Source: Deltaproteobacteria bacterium
GTDB lineage: Bacteria > Myxococcota_A > Polyangia > Polyangiales > JADJMO01
Direction of reading: 5' to 3'
Length of the DNA: 64,000 nucleotides
NCBI GenBank assembly: GCA_025363655.1
Contig: JANYDK010000127.1
Span: 1-64,000, forward strand
The notes under the pieces were generated by a model. The model ran no database searches. It saw only the letters and a program-made list of their open reading frames with translations, and was not told where the DNA came from. Within the stretch, counting starts at the first letter, position 1; every line of letters starts with the position of its first letter. A program made the translations under genes and the position numbers. Of this stretch, positions 26,261-33,162 are shown in pieces.

Positions 26261-26280
26261 GCGAGGCGAGGCGAGGCGAG
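26261..26280. repeat. 5-bp tandem repeat (GCGAG, four copies)
   Basis: Four exact GCGAG units lie 18 bp after the stop of the zinc-finger gene, followed by a partial unit. This is another short tandem array at a gene 3' end. Confidence 0.7.
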
Positions 26281-26338
26281 CGAGAGGGTCGCGGCCTCTC
26301 CCGTCTCAGCCCGCGCCCGATCCCTTGACCCCTCAATG

Positions 26339-26361
26339 GTAAGTGATTACTTACGGTAAGT
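26339..26361 (+). promoter_or_regulatory. ArsR-type operator overlapping the arsR-family start
   Basis: GTAAGT-GATT-ACTTAC (26339-26354) is a perfect inverted repeat with a 4-bp centre. It is followed by an extra half-site GGTAAGTG (26355-26362) that runs into the GTG start codon at 26360. Dimeric ArsR/SmtB repressors bind such 12-2-12-like AT-rich repeats. The site abuts translation initiation, so autorepression is likely. Confidence 0.8.
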
Positions 26362-26746
26362 GCATGCTAACCCACTGACTCCCTGGGACGCCCTCGGCGA
26401 TCCCACTCGACGCGCCATCTTCGAGCGCCTCGTGGTGCGGCCTTCGTCCGTGGGTGAGCTCGCCGATCGAATGCCGGTCAGTCGTCCGGCGGTGTCGCAG
26501 CACCTGCGCGTCCTCAAGGATGCGGGGCTCGTCCGCGATCGGGCGGAGGGCACCCGTCGCGTCTACGCGGTGAACGTCGTCGGTCTCGCCAAGCTGCGCG
26601 CCGATCTCGATCGCTTCTGGGATCACGCGCTCCTCGCTTTCAAGGACGCCGCCGAAGCCGCCGAACGAGAGCACGCCTCCACAGCCGAGAAACCCCGACG
26701 CCAGAGCCCGAAGACCTCGAAGACCCATGAGAAGGAGAAGTCATGA
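26360..26746 (+). CDS. ArsR-family transcriptional regulator
   Basis: The product is 128 aa, GTG start 26360. The winged-helix domain (about 8-95) has the ArsR signature (LGDPTRRAIFERLV, ADRMPVSRPAVSQHLRVLKDAGLV). No metal-binding cysteine box is visible, so it is probably the AHSA1-associated type that senses something other than a metal. No Shine-Dalgarno is seen; the operator occupies that position, so the mRNA may be leaderless or nearly so. The Lys-rich tail overlaps the next gene by 4 bp (ATGA). Confidence 0.92.
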   Translation: MHANPLTPWDALGDPTRRAIFERLVVRPSSVGELADRMPVSRPAVSQHLRVLKDAGLVRDRAEGTRRVYAVNVVGLAKLRADLDRFWDHALLAFKDAAEAAEREHASTAEKPRRQSPKTSKTHEKEKS

Positions 26747-27228
26747 ACGTCGTCGCCCAGCCCGCCAGCGCCAAGCTCGTCCACAAATCCATCTATGTCG
26801 CCGCGTCACCTGCGCGGGCATTCGTCGTCTTCACCGAACAGCTCGGCACCTGGTGGCCGCTCGCCTCCCACAAGATCGGCAAGGCGCCGGCGATCGACGC
26901 GCGCATCGAGCCGCGGGTCGGCGGACGTTGGTACGAGGTCGGCGACGATGGCGTCGAGTGCGTCTGGGGTCACGTGCGCGCTTGGGAACCGCCTGGCCGC
27001 GTGCTCCTCTCGTGGGAGCTGAGCGCCGACTTTGCGCACGACGCCACGGTGCAGACCGAGGTCGAGGTTCGCTTCGTCGCCGAGGGCAACGGCACCCGCG
27101 TCGAGCTCGAACATCGGCTGCTCGAGACCTACGGGGCGCGGGCGGAAGAGATGCGCGGAGTCTTCGATTCGGAGGGCGGTTGGACCGGAATGCTCGGAAA
27201 ATTCGCGGAGAAGGCTTCGCAGTCCTGA
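26743..27228 (+). CDS. SRPBCC/AHSA1-family protein
   Basis: The 161-aa product is a START-like helix-grip fold (SIYVAASPARAFVVFTEQLG, EPRVGGRWYEVGDDG, GHVRAWEPPGRVLLSWEL, GTRVELEHRLL). The family binds hydrophobic ligands or assists Hsp90. Overlap with the ArsR gene makes the usual ArsR-AHSA1 pair, in which the regulator controls its own operon. The ligand is unknown. Confidence 0.92.
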   Translation: MNVVAQPASAKLVHKSIYVAASPARAFVVFTEQLGTWWPLASHKIGKAPAIDARIEPRVGGRWYEVGDDGVECVWGHVRAWEPPGRVLLSWELSADFAHDATVQTEVEVRFVAEGNGTRVELEHRLLETYGARAEEMRGVFDSEGGWTGMLGKFAEKASQS

Positions 27229-27291
27229 CCTTTGCCCGATCGCAGGGCGTTTTCACGCAACCGACGCCGAGATCCTGTCGACGAGGAGGGC

Positions 27292-27402
27292 ATGAGCCCG
27301 ACCCTCGCAGACAAGTTGGAAACCCTCGGCGTCGTCGGCGTCCTCGCCGTCCCCTTCGCGGCGGTGCTCTTCACCCTCGTGGGGATGTTCGTCGCCTGCT
27401 AG
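27292..27402 (+). CDS. 36-aa small membrane protein
   Basis: ATG 27292 has a strong GAGGAGG ribosome site 5-6 bases upstream. The product is a short polar N-terminus (MSPTLADKLETLG) followed by one hydrophobic helix of about 22 residues (VVGVLAVPFAAVLFTLVGM) and a terminal Cys. Small single-helix proteins of this type often associate with membrane complexes. Its TAG stop shares the palindrome CTAG with the stop of the opposite gene, so the two coding regions overlap by 4 bp. No homologue is recognised. Confidence 0.6.
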   Translation: MSPTLADKLETLGVVGVLAVPFAAVLFTLVGMFVAC

Positions 27403-28046
27403 CCGGCGTTCGACGATGACGGCTCGGTGAGCGCAGCCAGCTTCTTGCGGAGCGTGCGGTTCTCCTCTTCCAGCGCGTGCACGCGTTCGTTCGCCTCCAG
27501 CGTGGCGGCTCGTACGTCACGTTCGTCGAGCTTGCGGGGGATGTGCTGCGGGCAGTTGGCGTCCCAGGCTTCGACGGTGAAGACGAGGACGCGTTCGCCG
27601 CGGGCACGGTAGCCCTCGGGCATGACGCGCGCAAGGAGGGCCTCGTCGCCTTCGACCATCCGCGCCCGTCCCCAGATCTTGATGCGTTGCCTCTTCGAGT
27701 AGTCCATGAAGAAGAGGAACGCGCGCTCGTTCTCGAGGAGATTGCCGACGCTGATGTATTGACGATTGCCGGCGAAGTCGGCGAAGGCGAGGGTGCGCTC
27801 GTCGAGGACGCGGACGAAGCCGGGCGGCCCGCCGCGGTGCTGAATGTACGGCTGGCCCGCGGCATTCGCGGTCGCGAGGTAGCAGCTGTCGCGATCTTCG
27901 AGGAACGCGCGCAGGTCGTCCGTCACGGTGGTCGACCAACCGTCACCGCGTTCCATCTTGGCGTAGGCGGCGCGCGAGCCGCGCTTCTCTTGCTCGAGTT
28001 TCACGGTCTCGGTGAAGGCGACGTCACTGGCGATGATCTTCTCCAT
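27399..28046 (-). CDS. Pyridoxamine 5'-phosphate oxidase-like flavoprotein
   Basis: The product is 215 aa; ATG 28046 was chosen for its GAGAGGAG ribosome site. The split-barrel FMN-binding fold is seen in FLEDRDSCYLATANAAGQPYIQHRGG, LAFADFAGNRQYISVGNL, FLFFMDYSKRQRIKIWGRA. A C-terminal coiled segment (ANERVHALEEENRTLRKKL) may promote oligomerisation. Family members bind FMN or F420 and reduce diverse substrates; specificity is not visible. It is divergent from a LysR regulator. Confidence 0.85.
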   Translation of the reverse strand: MEKIIASDVAFTETVKLEQEKRGSRAAYAKMERGDGWSTTVTDDLRAFLEDRDSCYLATANAAGQPYIQHRGGPPGFVRVLDERTLAFADFAGNRQYISVGNLLENERAFLFFMDYSKRQRIKIWGRARMVEGDEALLARVMPEGYRARGERVLVFTVEAWDANCPQHIPRKLDERDVRAATLEANERVHALEEENRTLRKKLAALTEPSSSNAG

Positions 28047-28151
28047 GAGCGGTAGCTCCTCTCTCGCTTGCCCGCTGAAGATGAGGCTGATCTCCATCCG
28101 TGTGAATGCGTATGCATCGCAAATCATCTGTGCGTATTCTGCAAAGACGAG

Positions 28152-29045
28152 ATGGACCGCTTCGACGCCATGCAGGCCTTCGTCGTCACCGTCGACGCGG
28201 GCAGCCTTTCTGCCGCCGCACGCACGCTCGGCCGCTCGGCCGCTTCGGTCACACGCGCCGTCGGCGGCCTCGAAGCGCGCCTCGGTGTGCAGCTCCTACG
28301 GCGCACCACGCGCACGCTCAAGCTCACCGAGGCAGGCGATCGCTACCTCGCCGTCGCCCGGCGCGTCCTCGCCGAGATCGCCGAGGCCGAGAAGTTCGCC
28401 GGCGGTCCGCTCGATGCTCCCCGAGGCCGACTCACCGTCACCGCGCCGAGCCGCTTCGGCACGCTCCACGTCCGCCCCGTCGTCGACGACTTCCTCGAGG
28501 CCCACGCTGGTGTGCAGTCGCGTCTCTTGCTCGTCGATAGGGTCGTCGATCTCGTCGGCGAAGGCGTCGACGTCGCCGTGCGCATCGCTCACCTCCCCGA
28601 CTCGGCCCTCGTCGCCGTCCGCCTCGGCGAGGTGAGGCGCCTCGTCTGCGCCAGCCCGGCCTACCTTGCACGCCACGGCAAGCCCAAAACCCCAGCCGAT
28701 CTCGCGGCCCATCGTTGCATCTCGTTCACCGGGCTGACGCCGAACGACACCTGGGCATTCGGCGGCAGCGGTCGCAGGCAGCACGTGAAGGTGCGCCCGA
28801 CGCTCTCGGTCAACGCCGTCGAAGCCGCCATCGGCTCCGCGCTCGAAGGTCGCGGCCTCGTCCGCGCGCTCTCCTATCAGGTCGCGCTCGCGCTCCGCGC
28901 TGGCGAGCTCGTGCCCCTGCTCGGCAAGTTCGAGCTCCCCGCGCTCCCGGTGCACCTCGTCTACCCCGCAGGCAGCACCAGCGCCGCGAAGGTCCGCAGC
29001 TTCGTCGAGCTCGCCGTCCCCCGCCTCCGCGCAGCCCTCAGCTGA
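28152..29045 (+). CDS. LysR-family transcriptional regulator
   Basis: The product is 297 aa from ATG 28152. The N-terminal winged helix (MDRFDAMQAFVVTVDAGSLS, SAASVTRAVGGLEARLGVQL) is followed by the periplasmic-binding-like effector domain (PRGRLTVTAPSRFG, VDVAVRIAHLPDSALVAVRLG). It probably controls the divergent PNPOx-like gene. The 105-bp gap holds an inverted repeat TGCG...CGCA around TATGCAT near 28107-28121 that could be its binding site. Confidence 0.92.
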   Translation: MDRFDAMQAFVVTVDAGSLSAAARTLGRSAASVTRAVGGLEARLGVQLLRRTTRTLKLTEAGDRYLAVARRVLAEIAEAEKFAGGPLDAPRGRLTVTAPSRFGTLHVRPVVDDFLEAHAGVQSRLLLVDRVVDLVGEGVDVAVRIAHLPDSALVAVRLGEVRRLVCASPAYLARHGKPKTPADLAAHRCISFTGLTPNDTWAFGGSGRRQHVKVRPTLSVNAVEAAIGSALEGRGLVRALSYQVALALRAGELVPLLGKFELPALPVHLVYPAGSTSAAKVRSFVELAVPRLRAALS

Positions 29046-29051
29046 AGTGCA

Positions 29052-30272
29052 TCAACGCGATCGCCCGCCCCCACGCCGCCCAGCGCGCGGATCGGCCGCC
29101 GGGGCCTCCCCCTTCGCCCCAGGACGCGCCGGACGCTCCGGGCGTGCACCCGCCTTGAACGCCGGCCGCTTCACCGCACCGCCGGTTTTCCCGTATCCAA
29201 CGCGCGCCTCACTGGCACTCTCACGTGCTCGACCCCGTCCCCCCGAACGCCCCGCAGGCGCCTCCCGCGGCGAGCTCTCACGCGCCGGCCCACGTGCACT
29301 CTCACGCCCGCGCCCGACCTCACGCGCGCCCTCGCGCCCGCTCTCACGCACGCGCTCGCGCCCACGCCCGCTCTCACGCCCGCCCTCACGTCCGCCCTCA
29401 CGCCCGCCCTCACGTCCGCCCTCCGCAAGAGCCTTCGCCCTCTCCTCTTCCTTCTCCCTCACCACCCTCCCCACCGGCATCCCCCGCTTCCTCGGCGCGA
29501 TCTCTTCCGCATTCCCCGCCGCGCTCGGATGCCTCGGCACGCCATACGCCTTCTTCATCTCCACGAGCTCTTCCCGCGTGAGCGCGCGCATGTCGCCGGG
29601 ACGCAGCCCCTCGACGGTGATGCCCGCGAACGACACGCGCGAGAGGCGCATGACGCGGAAGCCAGTTGCGTCGCCCATGCGGCGAATTTGCTGATTTCGG
29701 CCTTCTTTGATGGTGATTTCGAACCAGGTCTTGTCGGCCTCGAAGCGGATGAAGGCGGCATCGGCGGGGCGGGTCGGGCCATCGTCGAGCTGCACGCCGG
29801 CGCGCCACTTCTCGATGTCCTCGGGCTGCATCACGCCCTGCACCTTGACGACGTACGTCTTCGGTACTGCGCCCTTGGGGTGAAGCAACCCATCGGAGAA
29901 CGCGCCGTCGTTGGTGACGAGGATGATGCCGCTGGTGTGGAAGTCGAGACGGCCGACCGGGAAGAGGCGCGCGCCCTCGGCCGCTTCGGTGTGGCGCTTC
30001 AGCAGGTCGACGATCGTCGCGCGTCCCTCCGGATCGGAGAGCGTGGTGACGAAACCGCGCGGCTTGTGGAGCGCGTAGTAGACGACCTTCTCGGCGACGA
30101 CGCGCTTGCCATCGACCTCGACGCGATCGTGTCGCGGGTCGGCCTTCGTCCCCAACTCGGTGACGATTTTCCCGTTCACCCGCACGCGCCCCTCGGTGAT
30201 GAGTTTTTCGGCGGCGCGGCGCGAGGCGAGGCCACCACGGGCGAGGATCTTCTGCAGCCTCTCGGTCGACAT
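29052..30272 (-). CDS. RluB-type 23S rRNA pseudouridine synthase with Arg/Gly/Glu-rich tail
   Basis: The product is 406 aa from ATG 30272. The S4 RNA-binding domain (about 1-60; RLQKILARGGLASRRAAEKLI) precedes the catalytic domain with the Asp signature GRLDFHTSGIILVTND and the KEGRNQQIRRM motif. The family converts a uridine in 23S helix 80-93 or 16S to pseudouridine. Residues beyond about 260 form a low-complexity basic tail (GREGG, RES, PARESS units), probably an RNA-binding disordered extension not found in E. coli RluB. Confidence 0.9.
   Translation of the reverse strand: MSTERLQKILARGGLASRRAAEKLITEGRVRVNGKIVTELGTKADPRHDRVEVDGKRVVAEKVVYYALHKPRGFVTTLSDPEGRATIVDLLKRHTEAAEGARLFPVGRLDFHTSGIILVTNDGAFSDGLLHPKGAVPKTYVVKVQGVMQPEDIEKWRAGVQLDDGPTRPADAAFIRFEADKTWFEITIKEGRNQQIRRMGDATGFRVMRLSRVSFAGITVEGLRPGDMRALTREELVEMKKAYGVPRHPSAAGNAEEIAPRKRGMPVGRVVREKEEERAKALAEGGREGGREGGREGGRESGRGRERVRESGREGAREVGRGRESARGPARESSPREAPAGRSGGRGRARESASEARVGYGKTGGAVKRPAFKAGARPERPARPGAKGEAPAADPRAGRRGGGRSR
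29376..29424 (-). repeat. 12-bp tandem repeats encoding GREG units
   Basis: About four CGCCCGCCCTCA/CGTCCGCCCTCA units encode Gly-Gly-Arg-Glu repeats in the pseudouridine-synthase tail. More degenerate units continue to about 29290. Confidence 0.7.
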
Positions 30273-30359
30273 GGCGAGTGCTTCCCCCGGTGAGTTGCGG
30301 TTGGCAATGCGATCTGCGATGAACCGCCCATACCCACCGAAGTGCACAGGAGAAGCGCC

Positions 30360-30731
30360 GTGAGTGATGTCCCGAGCCTGTCGAAAGAGCGCCGCGTCGA
30401 GAAGCCGTGGGGCTACGAAATCATCTGGGCGGAAGCGCCGAAGTACGTGGGGAAGATCCTCCACATCGCCAAGGGTCAACGCCTGTCGAGGCAGTACCAC
30501 AACGTGAAGGAAGAGACGCTCCGTGTGCTCGTCGGGCACATGTCACTCGAGCTCGGCCCGAACGACGCGCGCACCACGCTGTCGATGAAGCCGGGCGATG
30601 TCTTCCACGTCAAGCCGCTCACCATCCACCGGATGATCGCCATCGAAGACACCGACGTGCTCGAGGTGTCGACCACCGAGCTCGACGACGTGGTTCGCCT
30701 GGAAGACAGCTACGGCCGCGAAGGAACCTGA
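30360..30731 (+). CDS. Cupin-domain protein, mannose-6-phosphate-isomerase type II-like
   Basis: The product is 123 aa; GTG 30360 has an AGGAG site 9 nt upstream. It matches the C-terminal cupin of type II phosphomannose isomerase/guanylyltransferase (RVEKPWGYEIIWAEA, LHIAKGQRLSRQYHN, DVFHVKPLTIHRM). His residues in the RQYHN and TIHRM positions fit a metal-binding cupin. It is a stand-alone cupin; the precise substrate is unknown. Confidence 0.85.
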   Translation: MSDVPSLSKERRVEKPWGYEIIWAEAPKYVGKILHIAKGQRLSRQYHNVKEETLRVLVGHMSLELGPNDARTTLSMKPGDVFHVKPLTIHRMIAIEDTDVLEVSTTELDDVVRLEDSYGREGT

Positions 30732-30747
30732 GTTTTCCGGGTGATTC

Positions 30748-31407
30748 TCATTTTCCCGGGTGCTTCTTGCTCGGGCCCGTCCCGATGTCGGGGTCGATCG
30801 TCGGCGTGACGGTCGGCGTGGGCGTCGGCTTCGGCTTCGGTGGGACCCACGTCGGCTTGGGAGTTGGCGTCGGCGTGGGAGTCGGCGTCGGTTTCGGCGG
30901 CGGCGTCTCGACGTGCTCGGACGGGTGCGAGGTGACGTCGGGAGGCGTTTCGACGCCATCGGGCGTCGGCGGTTTCTCGGGCCACTTCGCGCCCTCCCAC
31001 TCTTTCGTCGAGTGGCAGTCCTGACAGGTCGTCGTCGCGTCCTCTTCGTCACCGTGGCCGCGCTCGAAGTCGTCTTCGTGGCACGAGATGCACTTCTTGC
31101 TCGTGCCCTTGAATTTCGCCGGCGTACCGGTGTGACACGCGAAGCAATCGGCGCCGTCGTGTGCCCCGCTCAGCGTCCACGGATGATCGACGACCGACGG
31201 TTTCCACGCTTTCTGCGAATGACAGATGGCGCAGGTGACCGGCTTCACGTCGACGTGCTTCGGCCTCCGCACCTCTTGGTAGTCCGAGAGGTGACAGCTC
31301 GCGCACTCGTTCTCCGGCGCGCGACGATCGACGGGCGTCGCACACGAGGCGAGCAAGAGCGGAGCGATCCATGCGCTCGTGGCGATCGCGAGCGAGCGCG
31401 TTTTCAA
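30748..31407 (-). CDS. Pentahaem c-type cytochrome lipoprotein
   Basis: The product is 219 aa with an unusual TTG start at 31407, which overlaps the oxidase stop (TTGA) and has GAGGAG 5 nt upstream. The signal peptide ends in a lipobox (LLLASC, Cys22). Five CXXCH haem sites (CASCH, CAICH, CFACH, CISCH, CQDCH) lie between residues of about 35 and 132. A Pro/Thr/Lys-rich tail follows (PTPTPTP, KPTWVPP). It is probably a periplasmic or outer-surface electron carrier linked to the upstream membrane oxidase by translational coupling. The arrangement resembles small tetra/pentahaem electron-transfer proteins. Confidence 0.88.
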   Translation of the reverse strand: MKTRSLAIATSAWIAPLLLASCATPVDRRAPENECASCHLSDYQEVRRPKHVDVKPVTCAICHSQKAWKPSVVDHPWTLSGAHDGADCFACHTGTPAKFKGTSKKCISCHEDDFERGHGDEEDATTTCQDCHSTKEWEGAKWPEKPPTPDGVETPPDVTSHPSEHVETPPPKPTPTPTPTPTPKPTWVPPKPKPTPTPTVTPTIDPDIGTGPSKKHPGK

Positions 31408-32813
31408 AATCGCTCCTCGCGGAAGGGCATCTTCCGCTTGCGACAAAGCGCTTCGAGCTTTTGACCGAGGCCGCGCGGTCCGCAGAAGTAGACGTCGACG
31501 GTCGCGGGAGCGTGCTGCGCGACGATGCCATCGAGCACCGTGTCCCAATCGGGATGTCCCATGTGGGTCAGCGTCCGGAGGCCCGTCACGAGGTCGCGCC
31601 GCCCCTCTTCGTGCATGATTTCTCGGGCCATTTCCAGCCCGACGGCGGTCGCGCCGGTGCGTCCGCTGGTCATGCAGAGGTGCACCTCGAGCATCGCCTT
31701 TCGATCGAGCTCTTCGAGATCGGTGAGGAGCGCGGTGAACCACTCGAACGAATATTGATCGCGATTGAGCCAGAAGAAGTGCACCTTCTCGAGCTTCGAG
31801 GGACCACTGCTCGCGCGGCGGACGATGCTCTCGAGGATGCTGGCGAAGGGCGTGACCCCGATGCCGCCGGCGATGAGCACCGCGAAGCGCGACTCGAAGA
31901 CATGCGTCGTCGGCGCGCCATAAGGCCCGTCGATCTTGATTGGCAGCGGCAGCGGCGACTCCTGCGTCTCGCGGAGCTCGATGTGCCGTCGGAGCGCGCT
32001 CGTCCAGTTGCCGAGCGTGCGCACGTGGACGGTGAGATGCTCGTTCTCTGGCGCGTTGCTCAGCGTGAAGGGGTGCCACTCGTGCGCGGCGATCGCCGGG
32101 ATGTTGAGGAAGACGTAGTCGCCGGGCCGCTGCGTCATCTTCGGCGGCCGCTGGATGTCGAGCCGCGTGACCCCGGAGCGCAGCGCCGCGCCCTTCACCA
32201 GCACGCTCCGTTTGCCTCGCCGAAAGAGCCGCACGAGCTGCTCGATGGCAAAGAAAAACAGCGGAATTCCTGCGTAAAACGCGAACGTCGGCGCATGGAC
32301 GAGGACGAGGACGAACCACGCGACATAGAGCAGGTGCGAGAAGTAGAAGAGCTCGAAGAGGCGTGAGCGACGAATCGGCTCGAGCGCGAAGAGCCACATC
32401 ATGAGGAAGACGGCGAGGATGAGCGTGCCGGTGAGGCCCCGCTGCGTGTGGAGGAAGAAGTTCGCGGTCGTCGCGTCGTGATGGCCCGAGGCGTACGCCG
32501 CGAGGAGCGAACCACCGTGGCCGAGCGCGCAGAAGAACATCGTGTGACCGACCCAACGGTGGAAGTCGATCGCGTCGTCGATGGGGAGGAGTCGACCGAG
32601 CCAGGTGGCGCGCACCCAGGTCGAAAGCCGTCGCATCACCGGGAAGAGAATGAGCGCGCCGTCGAGGCTGATGCAGGCGCCGAACGCGCGGCCGAGCTGA
32701 CGAAACGGATCGATGCCGCTCGGGGCCGAGCGCACCATCGAGACGACGAAGACGGCGAGGTGCGCGGCGACGAACATCGTGAGAAAGAGCGCCAGCGCCA
32801 GCCGGTTCTCCAT
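31404..32813 (-). CDS. NOX/ferric-reductase-type transmembrane oxidase
   Basis: The product is 469 aa from ATG 32813. About six membrane helices carry two histidine pairs, H85/H99 and H160/H173, as in two-haem NADPH oxidases and ferric reductases. The cytoplasmic half has an FAD motif (HPFTLSNAP), GPYGAP, an NADPH motif (GGIGVTPFASIL) and a late CGPRGLG motif. Electrons should pass from NADPH through FAD and two haems across the membrane, reducing O2 or an acceptor such as the downstream cytochrome. No ribosome site precedes ATG 32813; the EF-hand frame immediately upstream suggests it is the catalytic half of a NOX5-like protein broken by a frame change. Confidence 0.85.
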   Translation of the reverse strand: MENRLALALFLTMFVAAHLAVFVVSMVRSAPSGIDPFRQLGRAFGACISLDGALILFPVMRRLSTWVRATWLGRLLPIDDAIDFHRWVGHTMFFCALGHGGSLLAAYASGHHDATTANFFLHTQRGLTGTLILAVFLMMWLFALEPIRRSRLFELFYFSHLLYVAWFVLVLVHAPTFAFYAGIPLFFFAIEQLVRLFRRGKRSVLVKGAALRSGVTRLDIQRPPKMTQRPGDYVFLNIPAIAAHEWHPFTLSNAPENEHLTVHVRTLGNWTSALRRHIELRETQESPLPLPIKIDGPYGAPTTHVFESRFAVLIAGGIGVTPFASILESIVRRASSGPSKLEKVHFFWLNRDQYSFEWFTALLTDLEELDRKAMLEVHLCMTSGRTGATAVGLEMAREIMHEEGRRDLVTGLRTLTHMGHPDWDTVLDGIVAQHAPATVDVYFCGPRGLGQKLEALCRKRKMPFREERF

Positions 32814-32825
32814 GAAGCGGGCGAA

Positions 32826-33060
32826 TTACGATGGCGCGCATTCCGGCGAGGAATTCGTCGCGAGCGATGTGTCCGTCACCGTTCTGATCGAGGCAGACGA
32901 GGACGCGTTTCGCGAGATACTCGCTGCGTAGCCCGAGCGCCTTCTGCAGATCGACGACGTCGATGACCGCGTCACTGCCCGCGTGCTTGGCGAAGGCGCG
33001 CTCGAGCGTCTCGAGGAGGCGCACGTCGATCAGCGAGGGTCGCGGGCGGGTGGACTCCAT
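32826..33060 (-). pseudogene. EF-hand domain fragment fused out of frame to the NOX-type oxidase
   Basis: From ATG 33060 about 78 codons encode a helical segment with a clear EF-hand calcium loop (DQNGDGHIARDEF) preceded by a degenerate partner (HAGSDAVIDVVDLQ). The frame does not stop: it runs on, open, through the whole oxidase in a wrong frame and ends only at the cytochrome stop (30748), so a separate EF-hand protein cannot terminate normally. The oxidase frame lies +1 to it and has a TAA at 32828-32826. Either a +1 shift near 32828-32813, an indel mutation, or a sequence error separates the halves. The boundaries given are inferred. Confidence 0.6.
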
Positions 33061-33162
33061 CGACGCAGCGAGAAAGCTACCAGTAGCCTCGGGTCGAAGG
33101 CCGAGTGTTCGCGCGACTCGTACGATGCGCGCACCGACGCTCGCGCCGAGGAGGTGCGGGCG

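Noticed and set aside
30748-33060. A single 770-aa protein reading from the EF-hand to the cytochrome
   Set aside because: The middle 480 codons are the wrong frame of the oxidase and have shadow composition; only the two ends are real coding.
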